Below the pieces are notes generated by a model. That model was given only the letters and a program-made list of their open reading frames with translations, did no database searches and had not been told where the DNA came from. Shown piece after piece: positions 38,123 to 47,104 of a stretch of DNA of 64,000 bases. Source of the stretch: Psychrobacter jeotgali (GTDB lineage Bacteria; Pseudomonadota; Gammaproteobacteria; Pseudomonadales; Moraxellaceae); contig NZ_CAJHAF010000001.1 in the NCBI RefSeq assembly GCF_904846315.1, positions 496,001 through 560,000 on the forward strand, given 5' to 3'. A program made the translations under genes and the position numbers. The stretch's first letter is position 1, and every line of letters begins with the position of its first letter.

Positions 38123-40167
38123 GATCTATCTCCTTTTGCCAAACCTTTTTGGCCTAATATACGAAGTAAAATACCAGCATCTCCTGATAGTTGCTGACCT
38201 GATGTGAGATCTAGCTCTGCTCTACCGTCATCAATAATGCTACGATAATCACGGCTTTGTTCAATCAAGATTTCAAAGATACCAATGAGGCGCTGCTTGT
38301 CTTGTTCTTCTATTTTGCTAAACTGACCAGCTTGCAAGTATTCAGCTAAAAGCAGCTTACTTGCTTGAGTATCTGTCAGACTTTTTGTTTGCATCATATC
38401 TTGTAACATGACCATCAACTGGCGAGTCTTATAGAAAAACCCTGTCGAAAAGATAGATAAGTTGTCATCGCTATATTTTTGTTGAGCGATAGCAAGTGCC
38501 AATGCATGAATAACGGGTAACTCATCAAAGCTTTTTACGCTATTAGGTAAGCTTATATTGTAGCTTTGCTTTATCTCATTAACTACCGAAGGCTGTAATA
38601 CCTTATCCCATGGTAATCTCCACTGCACCGCCACTCCTGATGGCTTCCATACCCGAACAGCTAAAGCATTACGACCAGTAGTGTCTTTAGCAATATTATC
38701 CAGTAGGTTATGACTATCCATTAACACATGCGTTAAACCTGAGCCAATATGACAATAGTTGATTGCACCTGATAAGGTGGAGCTGACTTTCACATCAGCA
38801 GTAGAAGCTGCTGCAAAGCACGCTTTATAATTATTTTGTAGAGCAACTGCTGCTGTCATAGCGTTGTCTAGGCTGAATAATGCTAATACATCATCCCCAC
38901 CTGCATATATCAAAAAACCATCATGATCTTTTACGATATTTTGAGCGGCATTGGTAAAATTATTAAGAGCATGGCTAATAATAGGTTGTCGTTCTTGATG
39001 TCCCATCTGTTTGCCAAGACTGTCACCATCCATTAATAAGATTGCATAATAAGGGGAGGGTTCTGAGTCTGTTTTTCTATTGAGATCTCTCAATGCTTTG
39101 ATAGCTTTTGCTCTATCATCTGACTCGGTATGCTCAAAAAACTTTTGATTGAGTATATGGTTTTCAAAGTAAATGCTACCATCAAGACTGGCGTAGTGTT
39201 TGTCTTGACGAGTTAGTAAACTGGCAATACTTTTTATATGGTTGGCCGCTTCACTGTGAGTGCCTATTAGCTGATAAGCAGATTCATAAAACGTAGCATA
39301 ATGCTTAGCAAGCTGCTTATCGCCCTCTGATATATGCTTTAGCACGTTGTGTAACCAAGGTGTAGCTGCTAGATAATCGACAGAAGGGACGTTAGTAGGA
39401 ACATGCCAGCCATGCACCCGTAGCTCATAATTATTAACATCTATAAGTGTGTTAACCAGATGAAATATGCGTACAAAACGCCGTTTGACATAAGCAATGG
39501 AGCATAGCTGTTCTTTTGGGCTTAAATCTAAACCTGTCTTGTTTAGCTGTGCCAAGGTTTGCCAGTATTTACGACGATTTTCACCGCTATTTTTTGTAGC
39601 GTTGCCGCTAAGCTCTTGATAGCCTGTCATCATCATACATTTATAGCCGAACTCTATTGAAGGAACATGAGTACGTAGGTTTTTTCTCTTATCAAGTGCA
39701 CTGGTGTCATTGTTATCAGTAATGACCCAACTCATATCCCAAAACTTCTGAGTTTGTAATTCCCAAATTAATCGAGTTTTTTGATTACCATCTTGTTGTA
39801 AGCCTTTTTTGTCTAACTGCCAGACTTGTTCGCAAACAGCTTCCCATGCTTTCGTTATTGCATCAGTTACCGCTTTACCACTGAAATCTTTGCAATGGCT
39901 AATATCAGCCATAAAGCGATTAGGAATACCGCCTTGTTGAGGTAGGTTTTTTGTTGCTTCTCCGTTGATCGCTGCTAAAAAATTCTTATCTGGTATAGGA
40001 AATATTATTGCACCCCCTTGTACTTTGACCGCTTCTATAGCCACTCCTGCCAACCAAGAAAGCAAAAAAGATCCTGCCCAAAAGTCACGTGTTCGACGTG
40101 CTTGTGCCACGAAGCTTTGAACTGGGCCTAATGTAAAATGAAAGTACTTTTGATGGTTATCAGTCAT
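38119..40167 (-). CDS. cmr2: Cas10/Cmr2, cyclic oligoadenylate synthase lacking the HD domain
   Basis: 682 residues. The protein begins directly with FTLGPVQSFVAQARRTRDFW, the start of the first palm-like region, so the ~200-residue N-terminal HD nuclease domain of full-length Cmr2 is absent. The upstream gene overlaps the start codon by one base, so no N-terminus has been missed. The cyclase palm is intact: LLMDGDSLGKQM and GGDD at residues 423-426. It should therefore make cyclic oligoadenylates on target RNA binding but not cut ssDNA, leaving defence to the CARF effectors encoded upstream. Confidence 0.95.
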   Translation of the reverse strand: MTDNHQKYFHFTLGPVQSFVAQARRTRDFWAGSFLLSWLAGVAIEAVKVQGGAIIFPIPDKNFLAAINGEATKNLPQQGGIPNRFMADISHCKDFSGKAVTDAITKAWEAVCEQVWQLDKKGLQQDGNQKTRLIWELQTQKFWDMSWVITDNNDTSALDKRKNLRTHVPSIEFGYKCMMMTGYQELSGNATKNSGENRRKYWQTLAQLNKTGLDLSPKEQLCSIAYVKRRFVRIFHLVNTLIDVNNYELRVHGWHVPTNVPSVDYLAATPWLHNVLKHISEGDKQLAKHYATFYESAYQLIGTHSEAANHIKSIASLLTRQDKHYASLDGSIYFENHILNQKFFEHTESDDRAKAIKALRDLNRKTDSEPSPYYAILLMDGDSLGKQMGHQERQPIISHALNNFTNAAQNIVKDHDGFLIYAGGDDVLALFSLDNAMTAAVALQNNYKACFAAASTADVKVSSTLSGAINYCHIGSGLTHVLMDSHNLLDNIAKDTTGRNALAVRVWKPSGVAVQWRLPWDKVLQPSVVNEIKQSYNISLPNSVKSFDELPVIHALALAIAQQKYSDDNLSIFSTGFFYKTRQLMVMLQDMMQTKSLTDTQASKLLLAEYLQAGQFSKIEEQDKQRLIGIFEILIEQSRDYRSIIDDGRAELDLTSGQQLSGDAGILLRILGQKGLAKGDRS

Positions 40168-41384
40168 TAAATGCTCTCCTTGTTATTAAATGTTTGGCGA
40201 TTCATAAAATCTGTAATGACTGCCCAATCGATGTCAGGGTTAACAAAAGCTCTTTCTGATTTATTATCTTTACGCGCTGCTATTTTTATCTTAGCACCAC
40301 TTGGTAAGAACTCACTTTTCAATAGACATTGAATAAGCTGATATTGGTCTTTGTTCTTATGGATATGCTGTATCAAAGGAGAGGCTCTTCTACCAGTAGA
40401 TGAGTCAATATTAGCGCTATGACCTCGAGTGGTAGTGCCAGAATAAAAGTAATTATGAGGCAATCCAAATACCACTCTTTTAGGATGCTGAATAGTATTA
40501 GGTGTTGCAGTAAAAAGGTTTAGAGTAAAGTCATGATCTTTGGTAAAGTTTTTCTCTGCAACTTCACCATTAACTTTGCCACCGCGACCAAAACTTCTAT
40601 AGAGTTGAGCTTCTTCACCGACTGTATTAAGCAAATCCAAACTATCTTTGTTAGTGATGGATACGATATCTATACGAGTATTTTTATAAAAAGCTGATAG
40701 TGGCGGTAGTTCGGAGTTTTTGTGGCATTGGTATTTGTCTAGCAGCTCTGTCAGTGCCAACTTTGCTTCGTTTTCAAAGCTAATAAGATCTGATTGATTA
40801 GTGATAGTATCGATTTGACTTAGCTCTATTAAAGTGACTGATCCTAAACCATGGCGAGAACGTGATCCAAAACCACCTAAAAGCCCTATAATTCTCAAGG
40901 TGTCGATAACCTGTAAATAGGCTTTGCTATCGATAGTGAAGTCAATTGTGAAGCTACGCCCTGCTGTTAGAGCATCACGAGTGACACCTGTTTTAAAGCT
41001 ATAAAGTCCTTGGCCGAGTAGATAGTTTAATCCCGATTGATTACCATTGTAGTTCCATATATTAGATTGAGATGCTTCTTCGAGCTTTAAGGTGTTAATT
41101 AAGCAATAACCTTGACCACCTCTACTTTTATTGTCATCAGCAGTGGATCCAAATAGTTTTGCTTCTTCATTATGTAGCTTTTTAAAAGCGCTTTCTTTAT
41201 TGTCACAGCTCAAGCGGATACGAGACCAATTTAGTGCACGCCACCAAAATCGCATGACACCTTTGATAGTTGTTGGCGTTAGTTCAGCTTGCTTTTGATT
41301 TGATCCTGCTGCAAAAATTGGAGTGTTTATATGAAATGTAGCGCTAACTATCTTAGGCTGGTTATAAAAATTGGGTAGATCCAT
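40167..41384 (-). CDS. cmr1: Type III-B CRISPR RAMP protein Cmr1
   Basis: 405 residues. Near the N-terminus TPTTIKGVMRFWWRALNW and, later, GGFGSRSRHGLGSVTL and FGRGGKVNG are Cmr1 hallmarks. Cmr1 caps the filament near the 3' end of the crRNA. First gene of the cmr1-6 cluster; 129 nt separate it from the coiled-coil gene upstream, without an operator-like palindrome in the gap, so it may be read through from that gene. Confidence 0.92.
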   Translation of the reverse strand: MDLPNFYNQPKIVSATFHINTPIFAAGSNQKQAELTPTTIKGVMRFWWRALNWSRIRLSCDNKESAFKKLHNEEAKLFGSTADDNKSRGGQGYCLINTLKLEEASQSNIWNYNGNQSGLNYLLGQGLYSFKTGVTRDALTAGRSFTIDFTIDSKAYLQVIDTLRIIGLLGGFGSRSRHGLGSVTLIELSQIDTITNQSDLISFENEAKLALTELLDKYQCHKNSELPPLSAFYKNTRIDIVSITNKDSLDLLNTVGEEAQLYRSFGRGGKVNGEVAEKNFTKDHDFTLNLFTATPNTIQHPKRVVFGLPHNYFYSGTTTRGHSANIDSSTGRRASPLIQHIHKNKDQYQLIQCLLKSEFLPSGAKIKIAARKDNKSERAFVNPDIDWAVITDFMNRQTFNNKESI

Positions 41385-41513
41385 GCTATCTATTCCTCTA
41401 TTTTTGAGAGCTTCTTTATTAATTCATAAGTAAGGCGGTAAATACACTATATATCAATAATAACTACAATTTATTTTAATAAAACTATTACGAGCCAAAT
41501 AATTTAACTCAAA

Positions 41514-42083
41514 CTATGCCGCGCGCAATCTTGCGCGCTCAACACCACGCTCATACCAGTCGCGACCTTTTGTGCCGCAGTAATCTCGAATGTAAAGCTT
41601 ATATTCGCGCGTTGCCTGATTTATTTGACGAATCTCAGTCAATTTATGCTCTTTTTCTTCTGCAAGCATGATCAGTTGAGCTTTGGCTTCATTGAACTGA
41701 TCTCGCATCTGCTGAAGCTCTTGTCTGATCTGTTGCTTTTGGGCACCTGTTGCCGCGTCACGCTGCTTTTTAAGCTTACCAATACAGCGGCCAAATGCAT
41801 TTTTTTTGTCGCTGAACATTGCCACGATATTTTTGTGATGCTTAAGCTCTTCATATAGCGCATTAGCGGTGAGATGAGAGGCATAATGCAGCTCAATATG
41901 AGTATAGAAGTCTTGATTCTTCTCATAGTTGGCGCGGCGCTCTGCAATTTGCCGCTGGCGCTGAGCGGTTTCTTTAGACAATCTACGGCTAGACGCGTGA
42001 TAAGACGCGCAGGCACTTTGCTCCTCGCTGCTTAACCAAGCGACAACTCCAACTGCGGCAACTGCTCCAATAACCCAATACAT
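41514..42083 (-). CDS. Membrane-anchored coiled-coil protein, CRISPR-linked, unknown (pair 1, gene A)
   Basis: 189 residues. One N-terminal membrane helix (about residues 2-16, MYWVIGAVAAVGVVAWL) and then almost continuous helix rich in Gln, Arg, Glu and Lys, predicted coiled coil. No catalytic motif seen. A second gene of the same length (189) and architecture lies at 46476-47045, and each follows a gene of the second paralogous type by about 60 nt. Located between the CARF genes and cmr1. Not a known Csx family to my knowledge. Confidence 0.7.
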   Translation of the reverse strand: MYWVIGAVAAVGVVAWLSSEEQSACASYHASSRRLSKETAQRQRQIAERRANYEKNQDFYTHIELHYASHLTANALYEELKHHKNIVAMFSDKKNAFGRCIGKLKKQRDAATGAQKQQIRQELQQMRDQFNEAKAQLIMLAEEKEHKLTEIRQINQATREYKLYIRDYCGTKGRDWYERGVERARLRAA

Positions 42084-42143
42084 ATAACGCTCCTTGAATA
42101 GCGAAGATAAAATATCAAACGATAAATCACGAGGTCTGTAAAG

Positions 42144-42644
42144 TCAGCTTACGTCAGTGAAGGTACGCGGCTGTCCATCATCCCGCATCCCATCAACCAG
42201 CATAGCAAACGCATTAATAGGTGCTTTTGAGTTTTCGATATGGCTATTCATTAAGCCAGACTGTTGCTGCGAGAGTATACTTACCGTGCTTAATATGTCG
42301 TTTCTTACCTCAGCGGTTAAACCTTTTTCGGAAAAAGCATTTAAGAGCTGTGTAATTTGCTGTTGGCACTCAGCGATCATTTGCACGTTATCAGCGCTTG
42401 ATTGCATGTGATTGGCTAAAGTAATTTTATGCGCTTGAGCCAATGTATTGATTTTGGTCATTTGCATATTATGATCATGATCGAGCTGCTGTAAGACTAT
42501 ATTAGCTTCAGTGTGCATGCGTTGACATTGGAGCTCATTTTGCTGCGTGGCCAGACGGTACTCCAAAATAGACTGGCATAAGCTTAAGCCTTCTTTTAAG
42601 GCGGCAGCAGCAAACGTAGGTGCGATGACGGCGGGAAGTGCCAT
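42144..42644 (-). CDS. Helical protein, CRISPR-linked, unknown (pair 1, gene B)
   Basis: 166 residues from the ATG at 42644, which has AGGAG 7 nt upstream; the frame extends 20 codons further. All-helical, soluble apart from a moderately hydrophobic start. The segment QCQRMHTEANIVLQQLDHDH matches QCETMHRQANIAAQ in the protein at 47105-47557, so the two are paralogues sharing Q-C-x-x-M-H-x-x-A-N-I. It heads the unit B1-A1 (and perhaps cmr1-6) behind a CAAGCTTG palindrome. Confidence 0.7.
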   Translation of the reverse strand: MALPAVIAPTFAAAALKEGLSLCQSILEYRLATQQNELQCQRMHTEANIVLQQLDHDHNMQMTKINTLAQAHKITLANHMQSSADNVQMIAECQQQITQLLNAFSEKGLTAEVRNDILSTVSILSQQQSGLMNSHIENSKAPINAFAMLVDGMRDDGQPRTFTDVS

Positions 42645-42716
42645 AGTTATTCTCCTAAATGATATGAAGTAATCGATAAGGTTATAATACGGCACTATCG
42701 CCAATGAAACTGAGAT

Positions 42717-42729
42717 CGCAAGCTTGTCA
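42717..42729. promoter_or_regulatory. CAAGCTTG operator-like site upstream of coiled-coil pair 1
   Basis: CGCAAGCTTGTCA; core 42719-42726, 75 bp upstream of the gene B1 start. Confidence 0.65.
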
Positions 42730-42746
42730 TGTATATCGCATTTGTC

Positions 42747-43880
42747 TTAAGACATATCGTTTATCACAATCGCCTCTGGCGGGATAGTCAGTTGGAATGA
42801 AGAACCTTTGCCTGAGCCTTGAGTGATACCAAGCTTAGCCGCAAGCTCTATGCCTAAAGCTTCTTTTAGTGCGGTTTGCAGTCTTGATTTTGCGCTTTGA
42901 AAGAACTTTTTATCCACGCTTATATCTAAGTCGGCCTCGTTTTTATGATCGTAGTAATAAGTCAGATACTCTTCAGTCAATTGACTGATATGAGACAACT
43001 GCTCACTATTAATATTTCTCTCGTTTATGTTTTTAGTAGGGGCAATAACGCCACCTTTACTATCTTTGCGTCGAGCAGCAAACCAGTTTAAAAAAGCCCA
43101 TTCTCGTGGTGGCAAGTTATCTATAGTAAATTTGCCATTAACGATAGCTTTTCTGCTAAAGGTGTTCAGCTCCAAGCTCACATCCTCATAAGACTCATTA
43201 ATTTTTTGCACCACTTCGCTAAAGCTGTCTTCTTTTCTTAACTGGTGCTTTGGTAGTATGGCCTCATGCATTCTCACAAACGGGATCTTGGCCAGCCACA
43301 CTTGCGCCTCTTGAGCATCACCAACGACCTTAGCGTTCCAATCAGAGACTAGGTGCTCTGTAGGCGTCGGATAAAAGAAGTTATTCGCTTGTTCAAATTT
43401 CTCATCTACCAATACATGAGACAATGCGTCTTGCGCCCGCCCATATAGCGATAAAGCATAACCAGCATAAAAGCCCATGGTTTTGCGCCCGCCTGCGATG
43501 GAGACGTGTACACTGGTGTCCTCCATACTGGTAAAGTCTTTGACCATCTGACAGATAATATCAGCTGAGCGCTCGTTTTCCTCTGGCGTCTTTAGATCCA
43601 CCAATGGTTTACCCACATGATCGGTAATCACATGGAGATGATCCACTGGGTTAAATTCTACGTCTGACACAATAGGGTAGTCTTGTTTGAGTTGCTCAAA
43701 TACACCATCTTCAAATAAGCGCTTGCGTATTTGGTTCAAACCATCTTGAGTGCTCAAAACATGAATTTCATCCGGCACCCAGATATCAGACGCATCTTCA
43801 TCGCAGGCAAGTGCCCAAACGGTTTCGGTAACAATCTGTGGTGTTTTACCGGTAACTAAAAATAAAATATTACGTGACAT
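42747..43880 (-). CDS. CARF-domain protein of the NE0113 (Csm6/ring nuclease-like) family with winged-helix C-terminus
   Basis: 377 residues from the ATG at 43880 (GAGG 7 nt upstream). Residues 1-~200 are a CARF domain: ILFLVTGKTPQIVTETVWAL and VSIAGGRKTMGFYAGYALS form the ligand-binding loops. This is the NE0113 family, annotated as CRISPR-associated ring nuclease/Csm6-like. No HEPN R-x4-6-H is visible. The C-terminal ~130 residues (LPPREWAFLNWFAARR ... FFQSAKSRLQTALKEALGI ... GSSFQLTIPP) look like an OmpR-type winged helix, so a cyclic-oligoadenylate-sensing transcription factor is plausible, as for Csa3. Confidence 0.8.
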   Translation of the reverse strand: MSRNILFLVTGKTPQIVTETVWALACDEDASDIWVPDEIHVLSTQDGLNQIRKRLFEDGVFEQLKQDYPIVSDVEFNPVDHLHVITDHVGKPLVDLKTPEENERSADIICQMVKDFTSMEDTSVHVSIAGGRKTMGFYAGYALSLYGRAQDALSHVLVDEKFEQANNFFYPTPTEHLVSDWNAKVVGDAQEAQVWLAKIPFVRMHEAILPKHQLRKEDSFSEVVQKINESYEDVSLELNTFSRKAIVNGKFTIDNLPPREWAFLNWFAARRKDSKGGVIAPTKNINERNINSEQLSHISQLTEEYLTYYYDHKNEADLDISVDKKFFQSAKSRLQTALKEALGIELAAKLGITQGSGKGSSFQLTIPPEAIVINDMS

Positions 43881-43931
43881 AAGCATTCCTCTTTTTAAAT
43901 TTAACAGCGATTTGATATCTCAAATTTTAGC

Positions 43932-43971
43932 AGAGCTTGTGACGATTTCGGGATCATCACAAGCTTGTGAT
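43932..43971. promoter_or_regulatory. CAAGCTTG operator (perfect 16-bp palindrome plus half-site) upstream of the CARF-winged-helix gene
   Basis: ATCACAAGCTTGTGAT at 43956-43971 is a perfect palindrome, 76 bp upstream of the CARF gene start. A second, weaker copy, CAGAGCTTGTGAC, lies about 25 bp nearer the gene, giving two sites roughly two helical turns apart. Confidence 0.7.
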
Positions 43972-43982
43972 ATTTGTGGCGA

Positions 43983-45188
43983 TTAGGCGATATAGCGACC
44001 AAAGTCTAAGAGCTGCTTACCCATGATGACTTCAATACCCGTATCCTTAGCGACAGCAAGTGACTGATCGGAGATGTCAAACAGACTGACAAAGTACTTG
44101 TGGGTGTTAAGCCCGCCGACCTGACCGACAGAGTCAAACTTACGCAGATCGGCATTGACCTTGGTCGTCGGGTTGTTTTGGTTATCCCAATTGACAGTCT
44201 TGCATTCAAACAGGTGCAAGTAGCTTGAGTTGATATAAGCTACATCGACTTCATTGCCGTCACTGGTTTTTTTGAACTGTAGGCCAATTTGTACATCGAC
44301 TTGTTGTTGACGAGCAATATAGTGCTGAACGATGAGTAGTCCGGTCAGCACTTCAAACCATTTGCCTCCGACAAATTCAACCGCTTGTTTAGTCTTCCAA
44401 GTGACCGTCCCCGCTTCACTGTCGTAACTAAAGTAAGGCTGCGGCAGTTTGGTGAGTAATTTGAGCCACGTGATGCATTGTTTTAGCCGATAGCCATCGC
44501 GCACTTCAACTGTGTGCGGGAAGCTGTGCTCAGGCTCGTTGATTACCTTTGCTGCAAGTGCATTGAGTACAAACACCAAGTCTTTTGCTTTATCAAGATT
44601 GATGTCTAGGTACTTATACATCTGCTGGATATAGTGATACTGCTGTGCTGGCAAAGCCAAAAATGAGGTCTCAGAACTGACGGTTTGATAGCCGCGCCCT
44701 TTTAGACGGGCTTCAAGGTTTTCGGGTAGTACCAAGTCGTAGCATTGTTTGCCCGGTGGCCGGTTGTACCAAACCAGCTGATTGTTGGCTCGGCTTTGAT
44801 AGACACAATCATAGCGGCTGCTGATCTGTGCGATCTGGTCTTGAGCGATGCTCATCAGCTTAGTGCCGCCAGTAATATTAAAGATGATCTGTGAGGCTTT
44901 ATTGTGCGCAATCCATTGCAGCAGGACGTCTTTGATCGCCTCGACGTTGTTCTCCTCAACACCGTTTTGTAGTGGCAGCTCCTCTATGGTCACAGAGGAA
45001 TCCTCAGAGCCAATTTGCAGTGCGTTTAAGACACTGGTCAAATTATCTACGTAGCCTTTTTCACGAGTAAACTCAGTACTGATAATGACGATCTTTTCGA
45101 TGTCAGTATTGCTTTGTTTAAAGAAATGCCAAATCAGATAGTAGTTGGCTTCGGTTTGGGCGGTGGCAGTAACAAATAAAGTTTTCAA
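43983..45188 (-). CDS. Card1/Can2-type CARF nuclease
   Basis: 401 residues, from a TTG with AAGGA 7 nt upstream. N-terminal CARF domain (TLFVTATAQTEANYYL, then IIFNITGGTKLMSIAQ). The C-terminal DUF1887-type PD-(D/E)xK nuclease shows E279 (KWFEVLTG), D315 (GNEVDVAY) and E328-x-K330 (LFECKT), all present. Family members bind cyclic tetra-adenylate and then degrade DNA and/or RNA non-specifically, causing dormancy. Given the HD-less Cas10, this is probably the main killing effector. Confidence 0.92.
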   Translation of the reverse strand: MKTLFVTATAQTEANYYLIWHFFKQSNTDIEKIVIISTEFTREKGYVDNLTSVLNALQIGSEDSSVTIEELPLQNGVEENNVEAIKDVLLQWIAHNKASQIIFNITGGTKLMSIAQDQIAQISSRYDCVYQSRANNQLVWYNRPPGKQCYDLVLPENLEARLKGRGYQTVSSETSFLALPAQQYHYIQQMYKYLDINLDKAKDLVFVLNALAAKVINEPEHSFPHTVEVRDGYRLKQCITWLKLLTKLPQPYFSYDSEAGTVTWKTKQAVEFVGGKWFEVLTGLLIVQHYIARQQQVDVQIGLQFKKTSDGNEVDVAYINSSYLHLFECKTVNWDNQNNPTTKVNADLRKFDSVGQVGGLNTHKYFVSLFDISDQSLAVAKDTGIEVIMGKQLLDFGRYIA

Positions 45189-45278
45189 GTGTGCATCCTT
45201 TATATTTTGACAGTAAGTAATCGTGATGTCGTTGCGATGTAGTGTATTAAACCTGATATCGCTCAGGGCGTGTTAGCT

Positions 45279-45292
45279 TCACAAGCTTGTGA
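45279..45292. promoter_or_regulatory. CAAGCTTG operator (perfect palindrome) upstream of card1
   Basis: TCACAAGCTTGTGA, perfect 14-bp palindrome, 91 bp upstream of the card1 TTG start. Confidence 0.7.
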
Positions 45293-45323
45293 GGTTCTTG
45301 ATCGGTGATAATAGATTTAGTCT

Positions 45324-46337
45324 CTATATCTTTTCAAAGATGAGCTGATACTGACCTAAGCCCATCGTGGTGCTTTTGCCGATATGCAAGTATTGTCCGA
45401 GCTGTAGGGCGGGTAAGAGGCGAGTAAGCGTAGGGTAATCGCCTGTGAGATGAATATCGCCTTGTAGACCATATAACTGCATTTTACGCTGTTGCCGATT
45501 GGAGCGCCGTGCTACGTGATTGGGACGAATGTCGCTATCTATCTTTAAAGCCACGATATCTTGTTTGAACTGATGATAGGAGTCATAACCGATATCCCAT
45601 GCCTTATCAGGGCTGTGGTTGTCTTGGCATAAGCGAATACGGTTATAAAGCGAGGCAATAAAGGTGGTACTGTCGAGCTGCTCAGGATGAGAGATAATCC
45701 GGTTGTCTTGCTGATAGCGAAACGGGGTCAAAAAGCGCATGGTTAACGGTATAGGTAGGCTTGTATTAGGCTTAGGCAGAGTAATAACGCTTATCGGACT
45801 TTTAGGGTCAGGCAGATGCCCGTTGGCGATACGTGGTAAGTCTTTATGGGAGTAAATAGGTTTATCCTCACTCGACACCTGTAGTAAGGTTGCGCGCTTA
45901 TAGGGCTGATGGGTGCCTAGTCCTGTTTGTAGCGCCTGTTTCCATGCTTTGATGATAATATTTTGCGCGTGTATAGCGGCGCCCATAAGGGTCATACTAA
46001 AGTGCCAGATGTCACCTTTTTTATAAACACGGCACTGATCTTGCGGTATAGAAGGGATATGAATGACATAGGGATTGACCGCTTGGACGTTACTTGACTC
46101 CAGTGCTGGCGTTTCAAAGATACTAGGAAACGTACAAAACTGCTTTATAGGACAGTCCTTACATTCCGGCAGGGCGGTGATGCACGTTAAGTCACGTAGC
46201 GCTACGCCAAATGCGCCGCGTAACATAGAGCCTGAATGAGCTGGTAAGCGCAGCGTGTCCTCTTGACGCACTGTCAATTGAAGCGTAGTCAGATTGGCGA
46301 TATGCAAACTTGCAGGCGCAGTAGAATGAATGTCCAT
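45324..46337 (-). CDS. cas6: CRISPR pre-crRNA endoribonuclease Cas6
   Basis: 337 residues. RAMP-type fold with the Cas6 markers SGSMLRGAFGVALR near the start, a Cys cluster CKDCPIKQFCTF, and the C-terminal Gly-rich loop IGKSTTMGLGQYQL. It cuts repeat RNA to release crRNAs for the Cmr complex. The 36-bp repeats with a short internal CCCC/GGGG stem are its likely substrate. It has its own upstream palindrome, separating its control from the cmr genes. Confidence 0.92.
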   Translation of the reverse strand: MDIHSTAPASLHIANLTTLQLTVRQEDTLRLPAHSGSMLRGAFGVALRDLTCITALPECKDCPIKQFCTFPSIFETPALESSNVQAVNPYVIHIPSIPQDQCRVYKKGDIWHFSMTLMGAAIHAQNIIIKAWKQALQTGLGTHQPYKRATLLQVSSEDKPIYSHKDLPRIANGHLPDPKSPISVITLPKPNTSLPIPLTMRFLTPFRYQQDNRIISHPEQLDSTTFIASLYNRIRLCQDNHSPDKAWDIGYDSYHQFKQDIVALKIDSDIRPNHVARRSNRQQRKMQLYGLQGDIHLTGDYPTLTRLLPALQLGQYLHIGKSTTMGLGQYQLIFEKI

Positions 46338-46449
46338 GTTTATTATCCAGTCAGTTAACTATAAAAATACTCACACTACCTTAAGCCCAAGCACAAGTTT
46401 AGATAAACATGCTGACTATAATAAGTGAAGTCTATAAAGTCTAGTCCTA

Positions 46450-46463
46450 TGACAAGCTTGTCA
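46450..46463. promoter_or_regulatory. CAAGCTTG operator (perfect palindrome) upstream of cas6
   Basis: TGACAAGCTTGTCA, perfect 14-bp palindrome, 113 bp upstream of the cas6 start, between cas6 and the 3' end of the A2 gene. Confidence 0.7.
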
Positions 46464-46475
46464 AATTATATATAA

Positions 46476-47045
46476 CTATGTGCTGAAGCGCCTAATGGCA
46501 GCTTGTTCCATAACATCGCGGTATATATCATATATCGAGCCATCCAGTCGGGCATTGTCAATGCGATCAAGCAGCTCAATTAAACCGTAGTAGTGTCGAC
46601 CTGCTTCTAACTGCTGCTCAGTGACTGCCTCAAGCGCTTGCACATCAGCGGCGCGGCGAGCTTGTAGCTGAGCGAGCTGCTCTTTTAAGATCTGGCGTTT
46701 GGGTGTATAGGTGAGTAGCAGGCGCTGGCTGATGCTTTGTATGGCGATCAAGCTTTGCTCAATGTTTTGGCTCAGTGCCACTTTGATTGCCTCTTGTTCT
46801 GCGCCTTGTTGCTGCACGTCGTCTATTGCCTCTAGAGTCTGACGGCGCATCTGAGCGCATAAGGCCTGCTGCTGGCGAATAAAATTGGCTTGCTGCTGCT
46901 CATAGAGCTGCTCTTCGCGCTCGCGTGTTTGGCGCTCAAGACGCCGCTGTCGGCGCTCAGCACGTTCACGTTCTTCGACTTCGCCGCCTTCAATATATGC
47001 CAGTGCTGTCACGCCTGCTGCAATACCGCCTAATAACCAAATCAT
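46476..47045 (-). CDS. Membrane-anchored coiled-coil protein, CRISPR-linked, unknown (pair 2, gene A)
   Basis: 189 residues. N-terminal membrane helix (MIWLLGGIAAGVTALAYI), then a highly charged Glu/Arg/Gln coiled coil from about residue 22 to 110 and a shorter helical C-terminal part. Same length and design as the protein at 41514-42083, though sequence identity outside the membrane helix is low. It follows gene B2 by 59 nt, as A1 follows B1 by 60 nt. No enzyme motif seen. Confidence 0.7.
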   Translation of the reverse strand: MIWLLGGIAAGVTALAYIEGGEVEERERAERRQRRLERQTREREEQLYEQQQANFIRQQQALCAQMRRQTLEAIDDVQQQGAEQEAIKVALSQNIEQSLIAIQSISQRLLLTYTPKRQILKEQLAQLQARRAADVQALEAVTEQQLEAGRHYYGLIELLDRIDNARLDGSIYDIYRDVMEQAAIRRFST

Positions 47046-47104
47046 AAGTTGCTCCTAGTATCCCATTGTGTTTGTCTTTGCCAGTACGACAAGTGCTAAT
47101 TGTA

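Noticed and set aside
38119..40400. Missed upstream start giving Cmr2 an HD domain
   Set aside because: The cmr1 stop overlaps the cmr2 start by one base and no other open frame in the region shows an HD motif.
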